14,841 bases of DNA from SLAN01 sp964565375 (GCA_964565375.1 CAZMEV010000079.1:1-14841); one strand, 5' to 3'. Shown: positions 1-6,669, counted from the stretch's first letter. Notes: a model not told the origin generated them from the letters alone. Translations and numbers: made by a program.

Positions 1-34
1 TATCATGCCATCTGAAAAACAGAATACCCGCTCG

Positions 35-781
35 TTATGGCTCTGTCAACTCCGCTGCAACCCGCATTACCGCCCCATGGCAGGCGCCGACAGACAGAAG
101 CCGTATCGCCCTTCTCTCGCCGGGGAAATGAAGTCGACTTGTCAGAACCTTTCGATCCCGGATCGCCGCAGCGATCCACACTGTACCAACAGGTTTATCA
201 TCCGTCCCACCGCCAGGACCGGCAATTCCGGATACAGCAACTGCGGTATTCGCCGGCGTGCGGGCGAGAGACGCCTCTACCAGCGCGATTACAGCCTCAC
301 GGCTGACCGCGCCATGGTACTCGATAATCTCGGGAGAGACACCAACCTGGATCTTCGCCTCGTTCGAATAAACAACAAACCCACCCCACAGCACCGCCGA
401 ACTCCCCGGCACTTCAGTTATCGTGTCGGTTACCAACCCTGCGGTGCAGCTTTCAGCGGCGACCAGAAGGACGCCTGCCTGCTTCATCCTTTCAAGCACC
501 GCTTCAAGGTATGATTCCGCCGGACAGTCCAACGCTACTGGCGCTGCCTCGTGCCGAGCCGGTGTACCCTCTATTCGGTCAATTACCCATTCAAGCTCCT
601 TACGAGGCCCACGAATCTCGGTTCCGAAGTCGAATGAGCGCAATCCTACCGCCGGCGAGACGGCCTCGATAGCGCGGCGTGCATCCCGAACAAGAACGCC
701 GGGCAAACACCTGACCGTAACGTTGCCACCACTCGAATGGCGAAGACTCTCCTGTGCATCATCATAACGCGCCGCTTGCAT
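35..781 (-). CDS. pncC: CinA/PncC-family nicotinamide-nucleotide amidase with an atypical N-terminal region
   Basis: The C-terminal two thirds is a CinA-C domain, the family that deamidates nicotinamide mononucleotide to nicotinate mononucleotide in pyridine nucleotide salvage in the cytoplasm. Visible family blocks are AESCTAGLV, the YSNEAKIQVGV block, GAVSREAV and the glycine-rich SGIAGPGGGT followed by KPVGTVWIA. The start is taken at the ATG at 781 (248 aa), 19 bases after the upstream bactofilin stop, with AGGCGG ahead of it; an upstream ATG at 877 in the same frame would overlap the bactofilin gene and is less likely. The first ~90 residues are not the MoCF-like domain of full-length CinA. 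They may be a degenerate remnant of the small linker domain that precedes CinA-C, but this is a guess. It is the last gene of the 2260-35 operon. The family is clear; the exact activity is inferred. Confidence 0.85.
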   Translation of the reverse strand: MQAARYDDAQESLRHSSGGNVTVRCLPGVLVRDARRAIEAVSPAVGLRSFDFGTEIRGPRKELEWVIDRIEGTPARHEAAPVALDCPAESYLEAVLERMKQAGVLLVAAESCTAGLVTDTITEVPGSSAVLWGGFVVYSNEAKIQVGVSPEIIEYHGAVSREAVIALVEASLARTPANTAVAVSGIAGPGGGTDDKPVGTVWIAAAIRDRKVLTSRLHFPGERRAIRLLSVGACHGAVMRVAAELTEP

Positions 782-800
782 CAATAATGTGCCGCCTGTA

Positions 801-1226
801 TCAGCCTTCGCCCTGGTATACACCCTGAACGCTTTTTCGAAGCTGATTAGCGGGAACAGCGAAAATGTCCACGGCATTCACGTTCTTGATCATTTCGCAT
901 TTGCCTTCGAATACGACGCCCTCACCAATATACACCTTGGAGGTGCGCACATTCCCGTACACCTTCGCCGCGGGAAGCATTTCAACCCGTTCCGACGCGT
1001 GAGCATTGCCGCGAAGGGTACCTCCAACGACAATCGACCGTGCGCGCACGTCGGCACGTACGACAGCGTTTTCTTCGATGTATAACAGCCCCTCGGACTC
1101 GATCTCTCCTTCAAACGTGCCGCTTACCCGTAGGGAGTCCCTGAAACGAAGCTTGCCCTTGAGGTAAGTCCCAGCGCCTATACGTGTAGCCGTTTTCGGT
1201 TTTTTTACCGCCTGTTGTCTTGCCAT
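801..1226 (-). CDS. Bactofilin (polymer-forming cytoskeletal protein), first of two in the window
   Basis: Bactofilins form nucleotide-independent cytoplasmic filaments from a right-handed beta-helix and act as scaffolds for cell-wall or envelope enzymes. The protein has a short basic tail, then the typical opening (IGAGTYLKGKLRFRDSLRVSGTFEGEI is represented by GTYLKGKLRF and SGTFEGEI), followed by repeating short hydrophobic beta-strand units with turn glycines (ARSIVVGGTLRGN, KVYGNVRTSKVYIGEGVVFEGKCEM region) and a short C-terminal tail. The ATG at 1226 gives 142 aa. An in-frame ATG at 1274 is possible but would place 16 odd residues across a good promoter candidate (1233-1261), and its AGG abuts the ATG. 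The gene lies between the TPR protein and the PncC-like amidase. Family confidence is high; start confidence is moderate. Its partner is unknown, and no peptidase is adjacent, unlike the second bactofilin at 12130. Confidence 0.9.
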   Translation of the reverse strand: MARQQAVKKPKTATRIGAGTYLKGKLRFRDSLRVSGTFEGEIESEGLLYIEENAVVRADVRARSIVVGGTLRGNAHASERVEMLPAAKVYGNVRTSKVYIGEGVVFEGKCEMIKNVNAVDIFAVPANQLRKSVQGVYQGEG

Positions 1227-1232
1227 AGTGTG

Positions 1233-1261
1233 TCTATACCTGTCCTGTGTTATCGTACCAA
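1233..1261 (-). promoter_or_regulatory. Candidate sigma70-type promoter giving a leaderless bactofilin mRNA
   Basis: On the minus strand TTGGTA (1256-1261) and TATAGA (1233-1238) are separated by exactly 17 bases, close to the TTGACA-N17-TATAAT consensus. Seven bases downstream of the -10 box is position 1226, the A of the proposed ATG, so a transcript from here would begin at the start codon. This fits the lack of a well-spaced ribosome binding site. It would let the bactofilin and pncC be expressed independently of the regulator and TPR genes. Sequence-based prediction only. Confidence 0.45.
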
Positions 1262-1301
1262 CCCAACTGCCCATCCTGTCACGAGGTGACGTTACACGAC
1301 G

Positions 1302-1523
1302 CTACTTGGTCTGCATTTCAAACACACCGTCCCAATCTTCAGCCGGTGGAGAAGCTAAATAGAGTTCACAGCGTTCGACATATACTTTAGCTGGACCGTC
1401 ATCCGGGTCGCACTCGAGAGCATTTTGAAAGTGCTTAAGCGCTTGTTCAAACTTCATGAGCTTGTAGCATTTACGCCCTTCGGCAAAATGCTCACAGGCC
1501 TGTCGTTTCCTCTCACTGACCAT
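1302..1523 (-). CDS. Small TPR protein, like the C-terminal module of some nucleotide cyclases
   Basis: A 73-residue protein with one clear tetratricopeptide unit and part of a second: residues 13-40 (FAEGRKCYKLMKFEQALKHF region, ending in CDPDDGPA) then the helix VYVERCELYL. The tail PPAEDWDGVFEMQTK resembles the end of bacterial adenylate/guanylate cyclases that carry a C-terminal TPR (recalled pattern P-x-x-W-D-G-V), but no cyclase domain is present here or next door. It is probably a protein-interaction adaptor in the cytoplasm. AAGGA precedes the ATG by about ten bases. It lies 14 bases after the response regulator stop and 75 before the bactofilin start, so co-transcription with the regulator is likely. 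Its binding partner is not evident from the sequence. Confidence 0.75.
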   Translation of the reverse strand: MVSERKRQACEHFAEGRKCYKLMKFEQALKHFQNALECDPDDGPAKVYVERCELYLASPPAEDWDGVFEMQTK

Positions 1524-1537
1524 ACCGCTTCATTCCT

Positions 1538-2260
1538 TCAGCGTTTCCCGTTGCCGGTCTCGAATCGCTCACGGTATTTGCGGTCAAGAAGATCAACGGT
1601 AACTTCCTCCGCCTTGATCTCGTCCCCCTGACGGCGTAAATCATCTATTTCACTCTGCAGGGCGTCCAGCGCGGTAATCGCGATATTCGCCTCTTCTTTT
1701 ACGTCCGAAAGAAACTGGGAAAGTGCTTCAGGGTCATCGCCTGAAACAGTGTCAGCTCTTTCACGCAGGGATTCCATAGGGGCTCGCAGCTTCTCAGTAA
1801 AATAGAGTAGAGACTGGTTCAGCGACTGTTCTACGGCAAGCCGCCGCTCGCGACGCACGACCTGTTCGGCCATTTCGCGGTGCCTGAGCACCGCTTTTAT
1901 GCGGGCAAGCACTTCGGAAAAATTGAAGGGCTTCGTAATATAGTCTTCTACTCCAAGTTCGAACCCTTCGATTTTGTCCTTCACGTCATCCATCGCCGAG
2001 AACATGATGACCGGCACGTCACGCAGCGAAGCGTACGCATCGTCGTTTTTCAACGCCCTGGTCATTTCCCAGCCGGTAAGACGCGGCATAATGTTATCTA
2101 CAATAATGAGGTCAGGGTTTACCTCAAGCGCACGCTCGAGGCCCTGCTCCCCATCCTGAGCCCGTTCTACTTCGAATCCGAGCTTTGAAAGCATTACTTC
2201 GAAAAAGTCCAGATTGATGGGCTCGTCATCTACTATAAGTATTCGTTCACTACGTTCCAT
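1538..2260 (-). CDS. Response regulator with receiver domain and degenerate DHp-like tail
   Basis: Residues 5-125 are a complete receiver domain: acidic pair D11/D12, phospho-acceptor D55 in LIIVDNIMP, S88 in the switch position and K110-P111. There is no DNA-binding output domain. Residues about 126-215 are predicted helical, and the stretch FTEKLRAPM (154-162) lines up with the histidine-kinase H-box pattern F-S-H-E-L-R-T-P-L, with E156 where the phosphorylated histidine should be; no ATPase (CA) domain follows. It may therefore act by protein contact, for instance dimerising on or sequestering a partner, and not by transcription or phosphotransfer. It is first in the operon ahead of the TPR and bactofilin genes. 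GGAG lies about 11 bases before the ATG. The receiver assignment is firm; the DHp resemblance is a reading by eye. Confidence 0.9.
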   Translation of the reverse strand: MERSERILIVDDEPINLDFFEVMLSKLGFEVERAQDGEQGLERALEVNPDLIIVDNIMPRLTGWEMTRALKNDDAYASLRDVPVIMFSAMDDVKDKIEGFELGVEDYITKPFNFSEVLARIKAVLRHREMAEQVVRRERRLAVEQSLNQSLLYFTEKLRAPMESLRERADTVSGDDPEALSQFLSDVKEEANIAITALDALQSEIDDLRRQGDEIKAEEVTVDLLDRKYRERFETGNGKR

Positions 2261-2317
2261 AATTCAGTTTCGCTCCCGGCGTGGAACCTTGATTGTTCAA
2301 CAGGGATACACACCTTG

Positions 2318-3718
2318 TCAATTAAACAGCCTCATCTGATCCGCACGCTGTTCGCCCGGAACACGGTTCGGATTATCCGCGAAGAACCCGGCCAGGCCGA
2401 GAAGGAAGCACAACGGGGCGAATGCCCACGCGATTGCCGTGAAGCTCCCGGAAATGTCATGGACGAGACTGAATGCATACGGTCCGAGCGCACTTCCGGC
2501 TACCATCCACGCCGTGTTAAATCCGGAAATCGCGCCGAGATTTTCGGTGCCGTAGAACCGCGGCCACACGACAATATGATTAATGCCGAACATTGCCATC
2601 GCGACTCCCTTGGATACGATCAGGACCGGGTAAGCGGCGGCGGTGATCGGAAGAACGGGAAGCGACAGCAGAAACACCGCCAGCGCGACACCGTGCACAA
2701 TCGCGAAGTACTTCAGTCGCATGTAGTCGCTGAGAATGCTTCCGAGCGGCTGTATGCTGACACTCACGACCGCCGCCGGAAACAGGACCGCCAGCGCGTC
2801 CGCCCGGCCGACGCCCGACTCGGCCATGACCGCGACGATATGAAAGGTGAAGCCGGTCATGAGCATGGAGGAAAGCGCGACCACAAGATTGAACACCCAG
2901 AAAGAGCGAGTTCGAAGCGCCTGTGCAAGCGTGTACGAGTGTTCCGGACGCATCGGTTCGCTTGTGCGGCGCAGACCGATTCCGCGTAATACCGTTCCGG
3001 CGCGGTGAAGCAGTGTCGCCATACCGGAATCGCGCGGCGCCGACGGTGCCTGCGACGAACCATCGGCCTTAAAAACCTCTTCGGAGGATACCGGATCGCG
3101 GAATACCGCCACGGCAAGGACGCCGACAAGCGTCAGGATCACCCAGCCGAGTATCGTCAGGCTTGCCTGCCAGCCGAAACGCTCGATCATCGCATCGATC
3201 AGCTGCGGAGCGTAGGAGAAGCTCAAGGGTACGCCGACGGACAGCACGGCGTTGGCCGCTCCGCGGCGGTCGTCGTACCATTTCATGATCATTGTGCGAC
3301 CGATGAGCGAAAGCATTCCCTGTCCCCAGAAACGGATAAGAAAGAAACCGACCGACATGACGACAAGCGCCGCAAATCCGCTGCTTATCGCCGGAGTGAG
3401 GCCGCCGAATGAAAAACCGGAAAGGACGCCGGCGAGCACCGGAGTGCGGGTCAGAAGCATAAGACTTACACCGAGGGCGAGTGCCGACACCGCGCCGCTT
3501 ATGCGCGAGCCGAAACGGTCGTAGGCGCGTCCCGCGGGCGTGAGGACAAATGCGCTCGAGATTGTTCCTATGAGATAGGCGAGGCTCATGTTCACCCGCG
3601 AAAGGGGAAGTGAGTCGATAAGGGCATCTATAAACGCGCTCACCCCGGCGGTCTGGCCGGGAAAACTCGCGATAACGCCGAGCAGTCCGGCAACAAGGTA
3701 TAGTCGTCTCAGTTTCAT
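2318..3718 (-). CDS. MFS transporter, oxalate/formate antiporter or monocarboxylate type
   Basis: A 466-residue, strongly hydrophobic protein with about twelve membrane segments in two halves, separated by a hydrophilic loop at roughly residues 205-260. The first half contains the loop 2-3 signature in the form GRAYDRFGSR (MFS motif A variant), after the opening GVIASFPGQTAGVSAFIDAL and SRVNMSLAYLIGT, a pattern seen in the OFA-like and monocarboxylate branches of the family. The second half opens with SFWVFNLVVALSSMLM and contains SDYMRLKY at the equivalent loop. Such proteins move small organic acids or related solutes by proton- or solute-coupled exchange in the inner membrane; the substrate cannot be read from the sequence. 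No good ribosome binding site precedes the ATG. It is flanked by the lnt gene upstream and the response regulator 57 bases downstream, so its operon membership is uncertain. Confidence 0.88.
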   Translation of the reverse strand: MKLRRLYLVAGLLGVIASFPGQTAGVSAFIDALIDSLPLSRVNMSLAYLIGTISSAFVLTPAGRAYDRFGSRISGAVSALALGVSLMLLTRTPVLAGVLSGFSFGGLTPAISSGFAALVVMSVGFFLIRFWGQGMLSLIGRTMIMKWYDDRRGAANAVLSVGVPLSFSYAPQLIDAMIERFGWQASLTILGWVILTLVGVLAVAVFRDPVSSEEVFKADGSSQAPSAPRDSGMATLLHRAGTVLRGIGLRRTSEPMRPEHSYTLAQALRTRSFWVFNLVVALSSMLMTGFTFHIVAVMAESGVGRADALAVLFPAAVVSVSIQPLGSILSDYMRLKYFAIVHGVALAVFLLSLPVLPITAAAYPVLIVSKGVAMAMFGINHIVVWPRFYGTENLGAISGFNTAWMVAGSALGPYAFSLVHDISGSFTAIAWAFAPLCFLLGLAGFFADNPNRVPGEQRADQMRLFN

Positions 3719-3862
3719 TTACTTTGTACGTCGCGCCCGGATCGATTCGGGATGAGGGCGCCGGTTATTCGTTCGCGCACTAGTTATTCGTTTGGGCGGC
3801 CGGCTTTCCGTCCGGGCACGGGCGATCGTGAGCGCACAGCAAACGCGGCGTGGCCGCGAGCA
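3719..3862 (-). other. Intergenic gap upstream of the MFS gene with a near-palindrome and a direct repeat
   Basis: This 144-base gap between lnt and the MFS gene holds no ORF of note and no clear -35/-10 pair. At 3736-3751 there is a 16-base near-palindrome (CCCGGATCGATTCGGG, one mismatch pair) 18 bases before the MFS start codon, a position suitable for an operator or a 5'-leader hairpin. At 3764-3773 and 3783-3792 the 10-base word GTTATTCGTT occurs twice with a 19-base period. Either could be a regulator site for the transporter or chance. Confidence 0.3.
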
Positions 3863-5821
3863 CTACCTTTTCGAACGCGAACGGCGACCGGAAAGCTGCG
3901 CGTAGCCAAGCAATCCGATGGTCACAATCAGCACCAGCTGCGCGAACCAGTCGCCGAAACGGGTATACAGCGTGGAGCTCTCGTCGTACACCGGCGCATC
4001 GGCGATCATATGGCTTTCGACGAGCGGTTCATCCATGGCGGTAATCACTCCGTTCGGGTCAATAATCGCCGTCATTCCGCCGTTCGTACCACGGACCATA
4101 GTGCGGCGATTCTCGCCGCTTCGAAACACAGCCATAGCCATGTGCTGCATTGCAGCCGAGACACTGTCCGCCCAGCGGTCGTTGGTAAGATTGACAATGA
4201 CATCCGCCCCGGCACGAACGAAGTTTCGCGAGAGGTATCCGAACGTATCTTCGAAACAGATCGGAGTTGCAAACGAGACCCCGTCGGAGGTTTCAAATAC
4301 CGTGTACTCGGTGCCCTGGCCCCAGAAATGGGTGTCGAACTCCTTTAACAGGTCGTAAACCCAGGGCAGTGCATTGCGGTACGGGAAATGCTCGGTGAAG
4401 GGAACCAGATGCACCTTTCGGTATATATCCTGAATGGAGCCGTTTTCGAACAGGAGGGCCGCGTTGTAGTCCACCCGCTCAACCGAGCCGTCCGGCTGAC
4501 GCTCCCTCCGAGCGTCGCTGTTTCCTATAATATAGGGGACCTGCTGCTCGCTCATAAACGCCTGTATGCGGCTTACAAGTTCGAGCGTCTCGGGGTTCTC
4601 GCGGAATCGGGAATGATACTCGATCGGCGGTACGAAGCTCGTTTCCGACCAGATAACCGCCTCGATCCCGTCGTCTCGCTCAAGGGCCGCTTCGCTCTGC
4701 CGTATGGAACGATCGAGGCTTTCCCGATATGCGGTAATGCCACCCTGATGCGGGTCAACGTTCTGCTGCACGAGCGCAACCCGCCAGTCGCGGCTGTCGC
4801 TGTAATCGGTGCGGAGGAAAACACCGCCAACCACGAGAACAACAGCGAAGATCCCGACATAGGCGGCGATGTCTGCACGGTACGAACTCAGTGAGAGTCC
4901 GATTTCGCGCAAAACCCGGAGTAAGGCAGAGCCCGAGTTTCCGGTTGTACCGTGCTGCGCTTCGCCGGAGTTCCCCTGTGCGCGGGGCGCGGCACTGTCT
5001 GCGGCGGCGTGCTCCTGTCCTGCGGATGCGCCTGAGGCGGCGTGCTCCTGTCCCGCGGGCCGGGCACTGTCTGCGGCGGCGTGTTCCTGTCCTGCGGGTG
5101 CGCCTGAGGCGGGATCAGGGGCTGATCGCGAGAACAAGCCCGACCGCGCTGCCACCTGGGCAAGAAAGAACGATGGTATTATGACAAGAAGAGATATACC
5201 CCAGATTCCGGTAACACTTGAAAACCGGACAAGCGCGGGGTGCGAGTACTGTGAATAACCGAGAATACCGTACGCATACCCGAGAAATCCAAGAGTGCGC
5301 AGGTACTCATAGGACAACCAGACAAGCGCCTGCACAAGATATCCGAACCGGCCGAAACGCCTCCCGACAACACCAAGCACCGGGAAGAGAATCATGTAAT
5401 AAATGCCGTAAATCCCCGGGACAATAAGAGTTGCAAGGACGTGAAAGCTTCCGATCCAGTAGTTATGCAGCATGTACGTCAACATGCCGCAGAAAAAGCC
5501 ATACCCTATAGCGCGTTTTACTGTACTCCAATTAACAACAAAAACAGCCGGAGCCAGTGCGATGTACGCAAGCGGCCACCAGCCACGGTCACTGACAAAA
5601 CTGGGGAAGCTCAGCGTGAAGAGCGCAGCAGTAACAACGAGAAGCAGCATGTCCAGGATCAGCCGATTCCTGCCGCGTTCCCGCTCGTTCCAGGGTCCCG
5701 TCGCCGCACGCCTGCCGCCGCTTTCTCGCGAGGTCCCGCGACCCGAGGTTCGACTCCTCGAAGACTTGGATGTATTGGGTCTGCCCTTGCCGGTTCGTTT
5801 CTTCTTTCTTGCCGCCGCCAT
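3863..5821 (-). CDS. lnt: Apolipoprotein N-acyltransferase with basic N-terminal tail and internal repeat
   Basis: Lnt adds the third acyl chain to the N-terminal cysteine of lipoproteins in the inner membrane. The protein has an N-terminal multi-helix membrane part (from about residue 55), then a nitrilase-fold domain with the catalytic triad visible as E393 (IWSETSF), K469 (YRKVHLVPF) and C522 (PICFED), equivalent to E267/K335/C387 of the E. coli enzyme, and a last membrane helix near the C-terminus. At 652 aa it is about 140 residues longer than E. coli Lnt (512). The extra length is a lysine/arginine/serine-rich tail of ~50 residues before the first helix and a low-complexity repeat loop at about residues 237-277. 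The ATG at 5821 has GAGGA five bases upstream, so the basic tail belongs to the protein. Its position near HU and rpsT matches my recollection of Treponema and Borrelia gene order. Confidence 0.95.
   Translation of the reverse strand: MAAARKKKRTGKGRPNTSKSSRSRTSGRGTSRESGGRRAATGPWNERERGRNRLILDMLLLVVTAALFTLSFPSFVSDRGWWPLAYIALAPAVFVVNWSTVKRAIGYGFFCGMLTYMLHNYWIGSFHVLATLIVPGIYGIYYMILFPVLGVVGRRFGRFGYLVQALVWLSYEYLRTLGFLGYAYGILGYSQYSHPALVRFSSVTGIWGISLLVIIPSFFLAQVAARSGLFSRSAPDPASGAPAGQEHAAADSARPAGQEHAASGASAGQEHAAADSAAPRAQGNSGEAQHGTTGNSGSALLRVLREIGLSLSSYRADIAAYVGIFAVVLVVGGVFLRTDYSDSRDWRVALVQQNVDPHQGGITAYRESLDRSIRQSEAALERDDGIEAVIWSETSFVPPIEYHSRFRENPETLELVSRIQAFMSEQQVPYIIGNSDARRERQPDGSVERVDYNAALLFENGSIQDIYRKVHLVPFTEHFPYRNALPWVYDLLKEFDTHFWGQGTEYTVFETSDGVSFATPICFEDTFGYLSRNFVRAGADVIVNLTNDRWADSVSAAMQHMAMAVFRSGENRRTMVRGTNGGMTAIIDPNGVITAMDEPLVESHMIADAPVYDESSTLYTRFGDWFAQLVLIVTIGLLGYAQLSGRRSRSKR
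4991..5112. repeat. In-frame 72-bp minisatellite inside lnt
   Basis: A 72-base unit starts at 4991 and recurs at 5063, the second copy running for about 50 bases to 5112; within these a GC-rich core containing TGCTCCTGTCCTGCGG (with minor changes) occurs three times. Because 72 is divisible by three, the repeat encodes a 24-residue period rich in Ala, Gly, Gln, Glu and His: ASGA(P/S)AGQEHAAADSA occurs twice, separated by RPAGQEHA. The stretch lies in a loop before the acyltransferase domain, so copy-number change should be tolerated. Confidence 0.85.
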
Positions 5822-5868
5822 GCTGTTCCTCGCTACAGTAAGTCAAGGCTGAAGGTGGTGCGTCAAAG

Positions 5869-5916
5869 ATGGTGGCACCGTGAGGATTCTCGCTGCCTGT
5901 TTCGACTTGCCACCAT
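5869..5916. repeat. Perfect 9-bp inverted repeat between HU and lnt
   Basis: ATGGTGGCA (5869-5877) and TGCCACCAT (5908-5916) are perfect inverted copies separated by 30 bases that contain a smaller GAG/CTC hairpin. It sits in the 161-base gap between the HU stop and the lnt start on the same strand. On the transcribed strand only a CTTT follows, not a proper U-run, so it is not a classical terminator. It could be a weak terminator, a processing site or a leader structure for lnt. Confidence 0.4.
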
Positions 5917-5982
5917 ACTCATTCCCTTTCGTACAATACCCGCGGTGATGCCTTTTACCTATTGCAGTTGCAAAAGGTCTGC

Positions 5983-6291
5983 TTATTCCCGCAACGGCCA
6001 CGCTGCCTGTTTGAGTTCTTTTCCAGGGCGGAATACCACTACACCGTGATTTCTGACTTGAACGGTTTCGCCGGTCTTCGGGTTACGCGCCCGTTCGCGT
6101 CCCTTCCGCGTTCGAATCTCGAACGTCCCGAAGCCCCGAAACTCGATCGTACGATCGTTAATGAGCGCCTTTTTGATCTCCGCAAAAAACGAATCAATGA
6201 TACTGTGGATGTCCTTTTTGCTGCACCGAGACGTTTCGGCGATACTCTCGACGATTTCGGCTTTCGTTAGCTTATCGTGATTATTCGGCAC
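5983..6291 (-). CDS. hup: HU/IHF-family DNA-binding protein
   Basis: A 102-residue nucleoid protein that bends and wraps DNA as a dimer. It shows the family layout: two N-terminal helices (residues 8-42, KAEIVESIAE and the SIIDSFFAEIKKAL region), the turn FRGFGTFEIR, and the DNA-binding beta-arm with the conserved G-R-x-x-A-R-N-P-x-T-G-E, where P71 is the residue that intercalates between base pairs. A short C-terminal tail (about ten residues) extends beyond the usual end. GGAG lies nine bases before the ATG, which settles the start. It is 109 bases downstream of rpsT on the same strand and probably shares its transcript. The single-gene HU of spirochaetes is often close to rpsT, which supports the taxonomic call. 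Whether it behaves as HU or as site-preferring IHF cannot be decided here. Confidence 0.95.
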   Translation of the reverse strand: MPNNHDKLTKAEIVESIAETSRCSKKDIHSIIDSFFAEIKKALINDRTIEFRGFGTFEIRTRKGRERARNPKTGETVQVRNHGVVVFRPGKELKQAAWPLRE

Positions 6292-6380
6292 TCCTGACTC
6301 TCCTTTACACTACGCCGCATAGCCAACGCGGAAGCTATCCGCGCTTTGCCTGCGTTTTACCTGCGAAACGTACTCTGCCC

Positions 6381-6403
6381 TGACGGCGAACCGGCACGCC
6401 TCA
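6381..6403 (-). terminator. Hairpin at the rpsT stop codon (attenuator or processing site)
   Basis: Read on the minus strand, the stop codon TGA begins a stem TGA-GGCG pairing with CGCC-TCA (one bulged G) around an eight-base loop. No U-run follows, so complete termination is unlikely. It may protect the rpsT 3' end or lower read-through into HU. The rest of the 6292-6400 gap holds two imperfect copies of CGCAGGYAAA and no convincing promoter. Confidence 0.25.
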
Positions 6404-6661
6404 GCGAAGTGTATTCAGTTTTCGGTGGAGCCGGGACTTGGTGCGGGCGGCGGTGTTACGGTGATATACTCCCTTGCCTGCTGCCGCATCGATCATTTTT
6501 GTGACTTCTGCAAGCTGCTTTTCCGCTGTAGCAGCATCTTTCGCGTCTACCGCACTCTTGAACTTACGAATTCCGGTTCGAACCTTACTTCGCACGCTCC
6601 GATTGCGTATACGACGCTTTTCACTCTGCTCATGGCGCTTTTCCGCTGAACTCTTTCCCAC
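6401..6661 (-). CDS. rpsT: 30S ribosomal protein S20, GTG start
   Basis: S20 is a primary 16S rRNA-binding protein of the small subunit. The N-terminal GKSSAEKRHEQSEKRRIRNR is the family hallmark, followed by SVRSKVRTGIRKF, the ADA-rich connecting segment, and the conserved GVYHRNTAARTKSRLHRKLN near the C-terminus. The start is the GTG at 6661, giving 86 aa, the usual S20 length. It has GGAGG at 6670-6674, eight bases upstream. An upstream in-frame ATG at 6733 would add 24 unrelated residues and lie inside the promoter. The gene is followed by HU on the same strand and is divergent from the acyltransferase gene. Confidence 0.96.
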   Translation of the reverse strand: MGKSSAEKRHEQSEKRRIRNRSVRSKVRTGIRKFKSAVDAKDAATAEKQLAEVTKMIDAAAGKGVYHRNTAARTKSRLHRKLNTLR

Positions 6662-6669
6662 GTTAGAAA

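Noticed and set aside
5..514. Open frames on the plus strand opposite pncC, including a 169-residue one.
   Set aside because: They are antisense shadows; composition is basic and proline/arginine-rich with no family pattern, and the minus-strand gene is well supported.
1278..1290. Inverted repeat GTCAC-GAG-GTGAC between the TPR and bactofilin genes, as a terminator.
   Set aside because: Only five base pairs with a three-base loop, and no U-run follows.
2316..2321. A perfect TTGACA on the minus strand just upstream of the response regulator.
   Set aside because: No acceptable -10 box lies 15-19 bases downstream, and it overlaps the end of the MFS gene.
2315..2989. A 224-residue plus-strand frame opposite the MFS gene.
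   Set aside because: Highly charged, low-complexity translation typical of an antisense frame over a membrane-protein gene.
5942..5975. CCTTTT/AAAAGG stem and TTGCAGTTGCAA words downstream of HU as a terminator.
   Set aside because: Short stem, long loop and no T-run after it on the minus strand.
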